The notes: a model not told the origin generated them from the letters alone. Counted from the stretch's first letter, positions 15,810-25,177 are shown. The stretch is DNA of 64,000 nucleotides from Hymenobacter arizonensis (GCF_900115775.1 NZ_FOXS01000010.1:62001-126000), one strand, 5' to 3'. Numbers and translations: made by a program.

Positions 15810-18800
15810 ATGAATCCTTCTCTACCCGAAGAAAACAAGTCCCTCGCCGCTCGCCTCGAAGCCTCCCGCCAAGAATTATTGGACTTGGGATTGCGCAATC
15901 CGCTGCTCAACTTCCGGCCATCAAAAGTGCAAGGAGTGGTGGTCGTGCAGGAAGAAGCTGCCTCAGTGTACAATGTGCTGGTACGGCAGGGCAAGAAGAT
16001 GTATTTTCAGGGCCTTCCAGATGTCAAATTTAAGGTTGTCAAGTCGGCTCATTCCATCCAGTTCATGGCCGGTTTTAGCGATTTGGAAGCCGCTGAGAAG
16101 GGCCTTACGACCGACGAGAAAGAAGCCCAAAGAGAAGCGTTTCGGCTTGCCAGAATAAAGCAGGCTGAAGATACCCCGCCGCTCCCGTCACTGCTCAGCC
16201 TCAGTGAGGCTGAACGCGAGGCCCAGCTTACGGATAACAAGCTGCAGACGGCTGAACCGCTTTCTAAGCTGGAGGGTCGTCTAATGAATACCTACTACAT
16301 GGCCCGCACCAGCCTGGAAGAAACCGGGGCGAACATCCTCTATCTGGCCCTGGGAATGCTGACGTGGTATGAGGCTGACAGCAGCGAAGAAGCCCGACAA
16401 GCACCATTGGTATTGGTGCCGGTAATGTTGGAGCGGAGCACGGCGGCCGAACGGTTTAAGCTAAGCTACACCGGCGCCGACGTGGAGGGGAATTTGTCGT
16501 TGCAAGCGAAGTTGAAAGCAAGCTTTGGACTTGTCTTGCCGGAGCTGGACGAAGAAGCGGCACTAGCCGATTATTACGCAGCTGTTGCGGCAACCGTAGC
16601 CGGTTTGTCCCGCTGGCGGGTCGACATCGACCGCATCGCCTTGAGCTTCTTCTCCTTTGGCAAGTTCATGCTCTACCGGGATTTGGACCCGGCCATCTGG
16701 CCGTCCGACAAAAACCTGCTCGGCCACCCAGCCATCGGGGCCTTGCTGGGCGCCGATATGGGCTTTCGCGATGCCGCGCCGTCGGTGAGCGACACCGCCT
16801 TTCTGGACACGGAAAGTCCGGCGGCAGAGTTGCACCAAGTATTGGATGCCGACTCATCACAGCTGCTGGCGCTATTAGCCGTGCACGAGGGCCGCAACTT
16901 AGTGATTCAGGGCCCGCCCGGTACCGGCAAGTCGCAGACCATTGCCAACCTGCTGGCCGAAGCCATCGGGGCGGGCAAAAAGGTACTATTCGTGGCCGAA
17001 AAGATGGCGGCCCTAGAGGTGGTGAAACGTCGCCTGGACGCATTGGGTCTGGGGGCGGCCTGCCTGGAACTACACAGCCACAAGGCCAACAAAAAAGCGC
17101 TACACGACGAATTGCGTCACACGCTGGGCTTAGGGCGGCCAGCCACAGCCACGGTCGTCGCGGACCAGATGACCCAACTGCCCCGCTACCGCCAAGCTCT
17201 TAATGATTACGCGCTGGCGGTGAACGCCCCGCTCGGTCACAGCCGCCGCACGGCCCAGCAGGTTGCCGGCGAATTGCTCCGGCTAAACGAGGAACGCGGT
17301 CCCGTGGCGCTGCCTCGCATCGCCTTCGCCCGCCTGAGTAGCTGGACGGATGCCGACTCGGCCCACGCCGAAGCGTTGGCCACGCGTCTGCAAGCCACTT
17401 TGCAAAAAACCGGCGTGCCGAAAAACCTGCTCTTTTGGGGCAGCGAATTGACCGTGCTCCTGCCAGCGGCGCAGGACGCAATAGTTGTGCTCCTGCGCGA
17501 GGGCCCGACCGCTGTGCAGGAGCTGGAAACCGCTGCCGCCGCCTTAGCGAACCAGCTCGGACTCCCGGTCCCGGAAGAACGAACAGCCGCCGAAGCGTTG
17601 CTGCCAGCGGCCCGCCATGCGCAGGTAGCCCCCCCACTGGCTGGGGCTTCCGTAACCGACGCGGCTTGGGTACAACAGGCCAGCCGGATAACCGAGGTGT
17701 TGCAAGCCGGCGAAGCCTACGCGGCTCTGCACCAGCAATACGACGCCACGCTGCTGCCCGAAGCCTGGAGCCAGCAACTCCTCCCCGAGCGGGCCGCGTT
17801 GCTGGCGTACGGCAAGAAATGGTGGAAGTTTTTGAGTGGCGACTACCGGCGGGCCCGCAAGCGGCTGCAAGGCCTGTGGCAAGCAGCCTTGCCCGACGAT
17901 GCCACGAGCTTGGTTGCCATGATTGATGCCATTCACGAGGCCAGTCGGCACGGCCAAACCATTGCCGACGCCACGGCACTCGCCGGGCCGTTGTTTGGGT
18001 CGTCTTGGCAGGGCCTGCGTTCCGACTGGCCCACCCTGCGGCGCGTCGCCGATTACCTGACATTAACCCACCAGCGCATTGGCCGCCGCGAGCTGCCGGA
18101 AGCGCTGTTAGGTTACCTGGCCCGAGCCGCCGATTCTGCAGCAGTGGCCAGCCCCTTGGCGGCGGTGGAAAATGCATTGGCCCAGCAACGCACCGCCTTG
18201 CAGGCCTTGGCCGACGCGTTGCGCTTAAACGAGGCCCGGCGCTTTGGCCCCACCGGACGACTGCAGTTCCAGCTATTCGACTTGCAGCAGGCCACGTTAA
18301 CTGCGTGGGCCGACGACTTGCCCGCGTTGCGCCTGGTAACGGAATGGAACAACGTGGCCGCCAGTGTGCAAACGGAGCAACTGCCCGAATTGCTCCTGTT
18401 GGCCGAAAGCTGGCCCGAAGCCGGCCGTTTCCTGGCCGCCGCCGTGCGCCAGACCTGGTTGGAATACCTGCAACAACTGGCCTACGAACGGCACCCGGCG
18501 CTGCGCCAGTTTGAACGGGCCGGGCACGAGGAGTTGGCCGCCCGCTTCCGGCAGGCCGACCGGGACAGTCTCTACCACAACCGGGTGCGGGCCATGCAGA
18601 ACCACCACGCGCAACTCCCCAATCCGCAGGCGGGCGGACAGATGCTGGTCATCAAGAACGAGTTTGCCAAGAAGAGCCGGCACCTTCCCTTGCGCAAGCT
18701 GATGCTGGAGGCCGGTCGGGCCGTGCAGGCCATCAAACCGGTCTTTATGATGTCGCCCCTGTCCGTGGCGAGCTTTCTGCCGCCGGGCGCGGTGGACTTT

Positions 18801-20663
18801 GATTTGGTCGTCTTCGACGAGGCCAGTCAGGTGAAGCCCGTGGATGCGCTGGGCGCGGTGGCCCGGGGCAAGCAGCTGGTGGTGGTCGGCGATTCCAAGC
18901 AATTGCCGCCCACCAGCTTCTTCGACTCGCTCACCGGTGCCGGCGAGGCCGCCGACGACGAAAACGTGACGGCCGACATCCAGAGCATTCTGGAGCTGTG
19001 CAAGGCCCGCCAGATGCCGGAGCGAATGCTGCGCTGGCACTACCGCAGCCTGCACCAATCCCTGATTGCGGCCTCCAACCACCTGTTTTACGAAGACAAG
19101 CTGGTGATTTTCCCCAGCCCGGGCGGGCAGGGCCAACTCGGGCTGGTGTACCACCACTTGCCCACCACTTCCTACGAGCGCGGCACCACCCGCACCAACC
19201 CCGAGGAGGCCGCTGCTGTGGCCGACGCGGTGCTGCACCACGCCCGTACCACGCCGAAGCTTACGCTGGGGGTCGTGGCCTTCAGCACGGCGCAGCGCCA
19301 AGCCATTCAGGACGCGCTGGAAATCCGCCGCAAGCAGCACCCGGAAACCGAAGCGTTTTTCAACCGCCACGCCCACGAGCCGTTCTTCGTCAAGAACCTG
19401 GAAAACGTGCAGGGCGACGAGCGGGACGTGATTCTCATCAGCATCGGCTACGGCCGCACCAAGGACGGCTACCTGACCATGAGCTTTGGGCCCCTCAACG
19501 GCGAAGGCGGCGAGCGGCGGCTGAACGTGCTCATCACTCGCGCCAAGCAGCGGTGCGAAGTGTTTACCAACCTGACCGCCGACGACCTCGACCTGGGCCG
19601 CACCCGGGCCAAGGGCGTGGCGGCGCTGAAAACGTTTCTCAACTTTGCCCAGCACGGCCGCCTGAACCAGAACGAAGAAACGGACCGGGAAATGGAGTCG
19701 CCGTTTGAGGAGGCCGTGTACCGGGCGCTCACGGCACGGGGCTATCACTTGCGCCCGCAGATTGGCAGCCAGGGCTTTTACCTCGATTTGGCGGTCGTCG
19801 ACCCCGACCAGCCGGGCCGCTACGTGCTGGGCATCGAGTGCGACGGGGCCATGTACCATTCGGCCCGCTCGGCCCGCGACCGGGACCGGCTCCGCCAACA
19901 GGTGCTCGAAGCCGTGGGCTGGCGCCTGCACCGCATCTGGAGCACGGACTGGTTCCGCGACCCAGTCCGGGAAACCGACCGCGCCGTGGCCGCCATCGAA
20001 GAGGCCCGCCGGCTGGCGGCGCTGGACCAACCCGACGAACCGGAAGAAGAAATTCCCGCGCCGCCCGTGGGCAGCCTAGCGCGCGAAGAACCCGCCGCGC
20101 CGGGCAGTACCGCGGCAGCTCCCTACCAAGTTGCGCAGCTCCCGGCCGCCATCCGGCAGCAAGAAATTCACCAGCACCCCACGGGCCGCTTAGCCGCCTG
20201 GGTGGCCGAAGTGGTGGCCGTGGAAAGCCCGGTTCACGCCGATGAGGTCACCCGCCGCCTGGCGTCGGCCACGGGCGCGACGCAGGTCGGGTCCCGGATT
20301 CGGGCCAGTGTGGCCGAGGCCATCCGCTTAGCTGGCAAGATGGGCAGTGTCCGCCAGCAAGGCGATTTTTTGTGGACGCCGACAATGCCCGCGTCAGCGG
20401 TGCCCTTGCGCGACCGGAACGCCTTGCCCATTGTTTCCCGCAAACTCGGGTTTATTGCGCCGGAAGAGCGGGCCGCTGCCGTGTTAACCGTCGTCCGGGA
20501 CAGCTTTGCGTTGGGACGTGAAGCTGTTGCGCTACCAGCCACGCGTCTGCTGGGCTTTGGTCGCCCCAGTGAGGAACACCGCGTGGCTTTTTCGACAACA
20601 ATTGATGAACTACTATCCGAAAAAAAATTAACCGAAGCGAATGGGGTGCTAACCCTTTTGTAG
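15810..20663 (+). CDS. DUF4011 superfamily-1 helicase with Vsr/DUF559-like nuclease domain
   Basis: A 1,617-residue single-chain protein; the ATG at 15810 is chosen because the DUF4011 motif RQELLDLGLRNPLLNF follows at once. Walker A is GPPGTGKSQTI near residue 367. Walker B is VFDEASQ near 1000, followed by VVVGDSKQLPPTSFF. Then come RMLRWHYRSLHQSLI, VQGDERDVILISIGY and RRLNVLITRAKQRCEVF near 1240, all SF1 motifs. Residues 1290-1400 form a PD-(D/E)xK nuclease of Vsr/DUF559 type (YLDLAVVDP, GIECDGAMYH, VGWRLHRIWSTDWF). A DUF3320-like C-terminal region follows. This architecture is typical of predicted anti-phage proteins acting on foreign DNA. A terminator follows at 20695. Confidence 0.9.
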   Translation: MNPSLPEENKSLAARLEASRQELLDLGLRNPLLNFRPSKVQGVVVVQEEAASVYNVLVRQGKKMYFQGLPDVKFKVVKSAHSIQFMAGFSDLEAAEKGLTTDEKEAQREAFRLARIKQAEDTPPLPSLLSLSEAEREAQLTDNKLQTAEPLSKLEGRLMNTYYMARTSLEETGANILYLALGMLTWYEADSSEEARQAPLVLVPVMLERSTAAERFKLSYTGADVEGNLSLQAKLKASFGLVLPELDEEAALADYYAAVAATVAGLSRWRVDIDRIALSFFSFGKFMLYRDLDPAIWPSDKNLLGHPAIGALLGADMGFRDAAPSVSDTAFLDTESPAAELHQVLDADSSQLLALLAVHEGRNLVIQGPPGTGKSQTIANLLAEAIGAGKKVLFVAEKMAALEVVKRRLDALGLGAACLELHSHKANKKALHDELRHTLGLGRPATATVVADQMTQLPRYRQALNDYALAVNAPLGHSRRTAQQVAGELLRLNEERGPVALPRIAFARLSSWTDADSAHAEALATRLQATLQKTGVPKNLLFWGSELTVLLPAAQDAIVVLLREGPTAVQELETAAAALANQLGLPVPEERTAAEALLPAARHAQVAPPLAGASVTDAAWVQQASRITEVLQAGEAYAALHQQYDATLLPEAWSQQLLPERAALLAYGKKWWKFLSGDYRRARKRLQGLWQAALPDDATSLVAMIDAIHEASRHGQTIADATALAGPLFGSSWQGLRSDWPTLRRVADYLTLTHQRIGRRELPEALLGYLARAADSAAVASPLAAVENALAQQRTALQALADALRLNEARRFGPTGRLQFQLFDLQQATLTAWADDLPALRLVTEWNNVAASVQTEQLPELLLLAESWPEAGRFLAAAVRQTWLEYLQQLAYERHPALRQFERAGHEELAARFRQADRDSLYHNRVRAMQNHHAQLPNPQAGGQMLVIKNEFAKKSRHLPLRKLMLEAGRAVQAIKPVFMMSPLSVASFLPPGAVDFDLVVFDEASQVKPVDALGAVARGKQLVVVGDSKQLPPTSFFDSLTGAGEAADDENVTADIQSILELCKARQMPERMLRWHYRSLHQSLIAASNHLFYEDKLVIFPSPGGQGQLGLVYHHLPTTSYERGTTRTNPEEAAAVADAVLHHARTTPKLTLGVVAFSTAQRQAIQDALEIRRKQHPETEAFFNRHAHEPFFVKNLENVQGDERDVILISIGYGRTKDGYLTMSFGPLNGEGGERRLNVLITRAKQRCEVFTNLTADDLDLGRTRAKGVAALKTFLNFAQHGRLNQNEETDREMESPFEEAVYRALTARGYHLRPQIGSQGFYLDLAVVDPDQPGRYVLGIECDGAMYHSARSARDRDRLRQQVLEAVGWRLHRIWSTDWFRDPVRETDRAVAAIEEARRLAALDQPDEPEEEIPAPPVGSLAREEPAAPGSTAAAPYQVAQLPAAIRQQEIHQHPTGRLAAWVAEVVAVESPVHADEVTRRLASATGATQVGSRIRASVAEAIRLAGKMGSVRQQGDFLWTPTMPASAVPLRDRNALPIVSRKLGFIAPEERAAAVLTVVRDSFALGREAVALPATRLLGFGRPSEEHRVAFSTTIDELLSEKKLTEANGVLTLL

Positions 20664-20694
20664 TGTGGCACGTAGGCTGCTGTGATTAAAACAT

Positions 20695-20722
20695 CCCTTC
20701 GCAATGCGCGAAGGGGCTTTTT
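20695..20722 (+). terminator. intrinsic terminator of the helicase gene
   Basis: CCCTTCGC (20695-20702) pairs with GCGAAGGG (20708-20715) over a five-base loop, followed by GC and five T. It lies 32 bp after the helicase stop. It could also serve the minus-strand recombinase remnant only poorly, since the A-tract on that side is weak. Confidence 0.8.
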
Positions 20723-20741
20723 AATGTTCTAGAGCAGGAAG

Positions 20742-21328
20742 CTAACTTTTGTCCGAAGCAAGGTACTTGTACATCGTTGCCACCGGCACGCCGGTAGCCC
20801 GCTGAATTTTCTTGAAGCTGAGGCCTTCCCCACGCAGCCGGCGCACCTCGGGCACTTTGGTAGCCGCAAGCCTAGGACGGCCCGGTTGCTTGGCACTACG
20901 CGCTTGACCCGCTTTAATGCGCTCGGAGAAACGCACCCTTTCTTGCGTAGCAATGGCCGCCAAAATGGCAATAATGGCCTCCCTAAAGAGTCCGGTGCTG
21001 TCGAGGTACTGCTCGGTGAACGACTTGAACGACACGCCAGCCACGTTCAGGCGCTGGAGATGGTTCAGCGTCTCTCCCACCCCAGTTCCAGCAGCTTTTC
21101 GTCCAGGCTCCAGAACAGCACTACGTCAAAGCGCCACTGGTGAGCATCGACGAAAAGCTGCTGGAACTGGGGAAGCGCGGCGGTGCCGCCGCTTTACTAG
21201 TCGCAGTATTCCCGCTAGGTGGAATAGCCTAGCCGATCGGCAAAGGCGCGGAGTTCCAGCAGTTGGGTGTCGTTAGTCTGGCCCTAGTCGCGGGTCGACA
21301 CACGGGCGTAGATGGCAGCTGTAGTCAT
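20742..21328 (-). pseudogene. serine recombinase (resolvase/invertase), degenerate
   Basis: On the minus strand the start MTTAAIYARVSTRD (catalytic-domain opening; the serine lies in RVSTRD) begins at 21328 and meets a TAG at once. TQLLELRAFADRLGYST and WRFDVVLFWSLD-like blocks follow with further stops. The intact 112-residue C-terminal part carries GVSFKSFTEQYLDSTGLF, IAILAAIATQERVRFSERI and a helix-turn-helix (LRRLRGEGLSFKKIQ-like, ATGVPVATMYKYL). The protein is dead as read. It is the only site-specific recombinase trace in the window and it is not a tyrosine recombinase. Confidence 0.75.
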
Positions 21329-21564
21329 TTGTTGTCCTCGCTTTCAGCAGCATCCACCATCAGATGCAAAAGCCACCGCGTTTGCTCTTCATCGCTCAAC
21401 GTTTCAACACCAGGGCTGGACTCTGCTTTATCCTGAATTGATTTCGGAATACGGAAATTACCACCGTTTTCAACGACTAGAATTAGACCTTCAACACCAG
21501 CATTGGTGCCATAGCGAACTCTAATATCAAAAGCGTCATTGGTGGAGGGGAAGAAGAAAGGCAT
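21325..21564 (-). CDS. 79-residue protein coupled to the recombinase remnant
   Basis: The stop TGA overlaps the recombinase ATG (ATGA), which indicates translational coupling. The protein has a beta-like N-terminal half (AFDIRVRYGTNAGVEGLILV) and an acidic helical C-terminus (EEQTRWLLHLMVDAAESED). No family recognised. The intact frame next to a broken partner suggests it is either recent or under its own selection. Confidence 0.5.
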   Translation of the reverse strand: MPFFFPSTNDAFDIRVRYGTNAGVEGLILVVENGGNFRIPKSIQDKAESSPGVETLSDEEQTRWLLHLMVDAAESEDNK

Positions 21565-21607
21565 AAGAGTGATGATTGGTTGATTCCCAAAACTACCCTA
21601 ACCGATC

Positions 21608-21826
21608 ATGCGCTAGTATCCCGTTTACAGTTCCGATTTCCGTTTACTGTTTGCTCGCATCTTCTTCCTCGCTTTCGCGACGGGCTGTAAAAGCCAATCG
21701 TTCCGCGGCGAATCCGGAAGCGGGTACAAGATTGGAATCGCGGTGGCCCCGGCCGTTGCCATTCTCGCGGCCATCGCGGCCTCCCTGCTGGGCTACTTCG
21801 TGTGGCGCCGAAGCAGCAAACGCTAG
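21608..21826 (+). CDS. small lipoprotein-like membrane peptide, start uncertain
   Basis: The frame after a TAG at 21614 reads LLFARIFFLAFATGC (lipobox Cys) KSQSFRGESGSG, then a membrane helix VAPAVAILAAIAASLLGYF and a basic end WRRSSKR. The only upstream ATG (21608) is two codons before the TAG, so translation would need a non-ATG start near 21640 or the gene is damaged. Signal, lipobox and helix in order make a real product likely. Confidence 0.4.
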
Positions 21827-21845
21827 TCAAAATGGATTCACTGAA

Positions 21846-21895
21846 CCTCCTTCCACCGAATGGAGCGCGTTTACCGTCGGACCGTTTCATTAAAC
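21846..21895 (+). repeat. array repeat, long form
   Basis: CCTCCTTCCACCGAATGG, AGCGCGTTTACCGTCGGACC, then GTTTCATTAAAC. Confidence 0.85.
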
Positions 21896-21984
21896 TTATC
21901 TAGGTCGCTTCGCAAGGGTTAACAACCTGTTCTGCGGAACCATTTTTCTGTTAAGCTGCGCTTATCCTGTGGCCCAACTGCGTT

Positions 21985-22143
21985 CTAATCGCCCACGCGC
22001 CTTTCCTCATCGGAACTGGCGGCGGCGCGGCGCGACTGGGCTTTGCCGTTGCCGATTTTGCAGGTAAACACCAGCGACACGCGGCGGCTTTCCCACTGGT
22101 TGTTCCAGGTCTGGTTTACGTTGTTGTAGCGCAGGGTGCTCAT
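21985..22143 (-). pseudogene. C-terminal remnant of an outer-membrane beta-barrel protein
   Basis: The frame gives MSTLRYNNVNQTWNNQWESR then RVSLVFTCKIGNGKAQSRR and a polar tail to the stop. This is the closing strand and tail typical of TonB-dependent-receptor-like OMP_b-brl_3 proteins. No barrel sequence is found upstream, so only the last 52 residues remain. Confidence 0.55.
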
Positions 22144-22392
22144 GAGCGCCGCGGTGGTTGCGGCGATGGCCTTCGTTGAGGTGCCCTGGTATCAAGACGA
22201 ATAAAGTCCCGCAGGCTCAGGGTCGGGGCCGCGCTGCATAAATCGTGCAAAGTCAATGTGGGCAGCTCGGCTAACCGCTCGTTTTGCAACTTGGACGCTT
22301 TTGCTCGGTGGAAACGGGGCGCAACGCGTTAGGATGGGCCGTAAACACAGACGAGAGTCCTCCTTTCCCTTAAAATATCCTAGGTTTGCCCG
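22144..22392. other. non-coding or decayed stretch
   Basis: No convincing gene. A minus-strand fragment around 22205-22300 reads protein-like (LAELPTLTLHDLCSAAP) but has no start or context. TAACCGCTCGTTTTGCAAC at 22272-22290 resembles a lone proximal repeat box. Confidence 0.3.
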
Positions 22393-22716
22393 ATGAACTT
22401 CCCGCGTCTGCGCCGCTCCTCGTTTGCCCCGTGGGCGATCGGGTTCTCTTTTCTGGCTGCCCTGGCCGTTGCCCCATTCCTGGAGAGCCCCGCGCCCGCC
22501 GTGCGGCTGGGCGGGCAACTGGCCACGGTGGGGTTATACGGCCTGTTCTCGTTGAAGATCAACATCCGGCGGCTTCACGACCTGAACCGAACGGGCCGGT
22601 GGGCCGCGCTGCAGTTTGTGCCCGTGCTCGGGCTGGCGTTCTTTTTCTACCTGCTGCTCGCCAAAGGGACCGCCGGCGCCAATGCCTATGGCCCGGACCC
22701 GCGTCCGGCCGCTTAA
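22393..22716 (+). CDS. DUF805 family membrane protein
   Basis: A 107-residue protein with DUF805 landmarks: spans near 14-32 and 42-58, the conserved RRLHDLNRTGRWAAL loop, a third span (LQFVPVLGLAFFFYLLLA) and the terminal GANAYGPDPR. DUF805 proteins are inner-membrane proteins of unknown function. The ATG at 22393 fits the family N-terminus. Confidence 0.8.
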   Translation: MNFPRLRRSSFAPWAIGFSFLAALAVAPFLESPAPAVRLGGQLATVGLYGLFSLKINIRRLHDLNRTGRWAALQFVPVLGLAFFFYLLLAKGTAGANAYGPDPRPAA

Positions 22717-22937
22717 CCGCCGGCTCTTCTCCGAGCAGGGGGCTTGTCGCCGGAGGCAGCCCGCGGCCAGGCAACGGCTTGTGCCGACAAGCTCCGGCGG
22801 GGCACCGAGCTTGGCCGCAGGGGATGGCGCGGCCGACTACCGGAAGGGCCTTCTGCTTCGAGGAAACGGCGCGCATTTACAACATTACCCATTTCGTATG
22901 CATGATGGCCAGCTGCCGTAGCCCAGCGTGCACGGGT

Positions 22938-23239
22938 TTAGTCCACCTTGGGGTACCAATCCCCGACGAACAGCCAGGCCGCGAAAACCACTGCCCAAAG
23001 ACCCAAAGCCGGCGGGCGGAAGGTTTTCCCGGAGTGGCATACACGACCGGCAACGCGAGCAACAGGACCGACGTTCGCAGGAGGACCTCGAGCAGACGCA
23101 GGCGAGGAACGTCGACCTGGAACCCCAGCAGTACCCCGTTGTCCGGGTCCGTGGCCTGGCCGGGCGGGTAGTGCCAGAGCACCAAGCCGACCAGCACGGT
23201 AGTGCATACTACTAGGGAAATTAGTATTTTTGCGGACAT
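22938..23239 (-). pseudogene. small membrane protein with frameshift
   Basis: The N-terminal part (MSAKILISLVVCTTVLVGLV, then LLRTSVLLLALPVVYATPGK) is in one frame. The sensible end (TFRPPALGLWAVVFAAWLFV, then GDWYPKVD, stop) is in another, the shift lying near 23020. The repaired product would be about 100 residues with three membrane spans. Confidence 0.5.
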
Positions 23240-23274
23240 CGCTTCTTAACATCCCGAAAGGTAACCGAACAAAA

Positions 23275-23312
23275 GCTCCATTAACTGAACGTTAGGCGTG
23301 CGACCACCTGAG
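23275..23312 (+). repeat. array repeat, partly eroded
   Basis: GCTCCATTAACTGAACG (proximal box), then GGCGTGCGACCACCTGAG. Confidence 0.55.
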
Positions 23313-23382
23313 TAGATGGGTGCCACCCCATTCCATCCCTCCCGCACGCGAAGGGCCGGCATGTACGTGGTAAATTGGCGGG

Positions 23383-23859
23383 ATGAACGCCTTCGCCGCC
23401 CGCTCGCTGCTTTCTCTAACTAGCCTTGCCGTTGCCGCCCCGATGGGGCCGGAGCAGCCGCGGCCTTTCCCAGGGGCCGGGGCGGTCCTGCTGCATACCC
23501 GGGAGGCCCCGGCCGCGGCCCTTGCCCGGTTGGCGGCTGTTGCCCGAAAACAGGGGTACGCCGTGGACACGCTGTCCGACGTCCGATTTGCCACGGCCCC
23601 GCGCACCTACGAGTTTCCCAAGGGCGGAGCGGTGACCCGGGCCGTGTACCGCTTTGCCGCGGACGCGGCCCCCGAGGGGCCCGGGGCGGTGCTGACCCTG
23701 GCCGGCACCTATCGCGTGCTACGGGAGACGCCGAGTGGGGAGGAACCGATGGCGTACGGCGGCGCCCGGACGTCGCAAGGCGCGGCGTGCTTTGGACAAG
23801 CCCAGCGCTTGGTCTTTGGGTACCGCTGGGGCAAGGTGGGCTACCAAGCGCAGCCGTAG
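23383..23859 (+). CDS. secreted hypothetical protein
   Basis: A 158-residue protein with a probable signal peptide (FAARSLLSLTSLAVAAP). The mature part has an alternating helix/strand pattern with ALARLAAVARKQGYAVDTLS and GAVLTLAGTYRVLRET. Family unknown. Confidence 0.55.
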   Translation: MNAFAARSLLSLTSLAVAAPMGPEQPRPFPGAGAVLLHTREAPAAALARLAAVARKQGYAVDTLSDVRFATAPRTYEFPKGGAVTRAVYRFAADAAPEGPGAVLTLAGTYRVLRETPSGEEPMAYGGARTSQGAACFGQAQRLVFGYRWGKVGYQAQP

Positions 23860-23895
23860 CGGAAACGGCCTGGCCATTCTGCCTAGTACGCCTTT

Positions 23896-23919
23896 GCGAT
23901 TTCGACCGTTTGCGCGAAC
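23896..23919 (+). repeat. array repeat, distal box
   Basis: GCGATTTCGACCGTTTGCGCGAAC, followed by the TTTTGCGTT leader shared with 3105 and 26544. Confidence 0.85.
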
Positions 23920-23971
23920 TTTTGCGTTGTGTAGTCCATCCTCTTGGCCCGCGCTTAGACTTCCCCTCCCG

Positions 23972-24535
23972 ATGAACCGGAACTACGCTTTTTGCGCTTC
24001 GCTGGTGGTTGCCCTGATGGGGAGCAGCGCCCTGGCCCAGACGCCACCAAAAGAACCCACGAGCAAGCCGGTCGTGGTGCGGCCTCCGGCAACCGAAAAG
24101 CTGACGCCTCCCGTTAAACCACAGCCGTGCCGGATAGGTGAAATAACGTTTCGAAAGGAGCAGCAGCGGCGCTTTGCGCTAGGGCTAGGCGATACGCCTG
24201 ATAAACCGCCCGGCCCGAACCAGGTGCTGACTTATGCGGAACGAATGCCTGCCCTGGACGGTGAATTTTCCATAAACGCCATTCTTGCCATCATCAACCG
24301 TTATTTGGTGCTGCCACCGAATGCATTAGAGGGCCGCGTGTACATGCGGCTCGTCGTGGATAAAGCAGGCCGTGTCCGGCATCCGAAGATTTTAAAGGGG
24401 GTACGGGCCGACGTGGACTCGGCCGTCGTAGCCGCCACGCGACGACTCCCGCGTTTTACCCCCGGCCAGCATGGTGGCCAGGCGGTGAACGTGAGCTTCG
24501 TGGTGCCTGTCTCGATTAAAAACGAGCAGCCATAA
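23972..24535 (+). CDS. secreted TonB-C-like protein with MNRNYA signal module
   Basis: A 187-residue protein; ATG 23972 opens a signal peptide cleaved after ALAQ near residue 22. A proline/lysine-rich linker (KEPTSKPVVVRPPATEKLTP) is followed by a TonB C-terminal-like domain from about residue 105: VLTYAERMPALDGEF, YLVLPPNALEGRVYMRLVVD, KAGRVRHPKILKG, RRLPRFTPGQHGG. Unlike true TonB it has no membrane anchor, so it should be free in the periplasm. Paralogues are at 26596, 38993 (minus) and the C-terminal part of 39983. Confidence 0.75.
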   Translation: MNRNYAFCASLVVALMGSSALAQTPPKEPTSKPVVVRPPATEKLTPPVKPQPCRIGEITFRKEQQRRFALGLGDTPDKPPGPNQVLTYAERMPALDGEFSINAILAIINRYLVLPPNALEGRVYMRLVVDKAGRVRHPKILKGVRADVDSAVVAATRRLPRFTPGQHGGQAVNVSFVVPVSIKNEQP

Positions 24536-24585
24536 GCTCTCCAGCGCCTCGATTCGACCTCGTGTAAGGCACATTTGCTATTATC

Positions 24586-24634
24586 CTCCTATGTTTGAAC
24601 GGAGCTGGTTTACGGCATCACCCTTTTCCTGAAC
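24586..24634 (+). repeat. array repeat, long form
   Basis: CTCCTATGTTTGAACGGAG, GGTTTACGGCATCACCC, then TTTTCCTGAAC. Confidence 0.85.
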
Positions 24635-24637
24635 AAG

Positions 24638-25177
24638 CTAATCTGTTACCTCTCCTAGTTTAACCTCCGTGAGCCGGCCTAAACGGGCCGAAGAATACCG
24701 CCTTTTTCGCGCTCGGTAAGTTTTAAAGGGTCTCTTGTTATAACACGGGTTATAACACTGGGTCCCAGTGCTGGTAGAAGAGCAAGCAAACAACTTTTCA
24801 TCCTGCCCAATGCTCAAATTGAAATACCCAGGAAGAAGTTGGAGGTCTTTTATATGAATGTCTCTAGTGACCGTAACGACCGTTGTATCAGTGCCAGTGG
24901 CAAAGACAAGCGGGTTGGAAGCCGAGATGCTTCCTAGTGAAACACAGAACGTGTTAGTGGAGCGACTATACGTTAAAGGAGCGTCGCCATAATTGTTAGC
25001 GTATAGGGTGATTCCGGCTTTTACGTATCCGTCGCGGTTGATTTCGTTTCCTCGCGAGTCAACCAACTTGAACGATACGGAATAGCCGTAACTCCCTTGA
25101 CCAATAGCATCTACGCTTGGCGTAAACAGCACAAGTACAGCGGCTATAATCGTTATAAGAGGGGCTCTGATTTTCAT
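24638..25177 (-). CDS. secreted hypothetical protein, AT-richer than neighbours
   Basis: A 179-residue protein with a signal peptide (residues 4-24, ending VDAIG). The mature part looks like one beta-sandwich: YGYSVSFKLVDSRGNEINRD, AGITLYANNYGDAPLTYS, FCVSLGSIS, VVTVTRDIHIKDLQLLPG, and then a four-cysteine stretch ending CYNPCYNKRPF. The base composition is clearly lower in GC than the next gene, which suggests separate origin. The stop codon begins 4 bp after a repeat. Confidence 0.6.
   Translation of the reverse strand: MKIRAPLITIIAAVLVLFTPSVDAIGQGSYGYSVSFKLVDSRGNEINRDGYVKAGITLYANNYGDAPLTYSRSTNTFCVSLGSISASNPLVFATGTDTTVVTVTRDIHIKDLQLLPGYFNLSIGQDEKLFACSSTSTGTQCYNPCYNKRPFKTYRARKRRYSSARLGRLTEVKLGEVTD

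Noticed and set aside
18297..20030. 577-codon open frame on the minus strand
   Set aside because: It lies wholly antisense to the helicase gene, whose motifs are unmistakable; the open frame is a by-product of high GC.
20742..21080. Serine recombinase as the cassette recombinase of the array
   Set aside because: The gene is broken, is present once inside the array next to the helicase, and nothing links its C-terminal DNA-binding part to the repeat.
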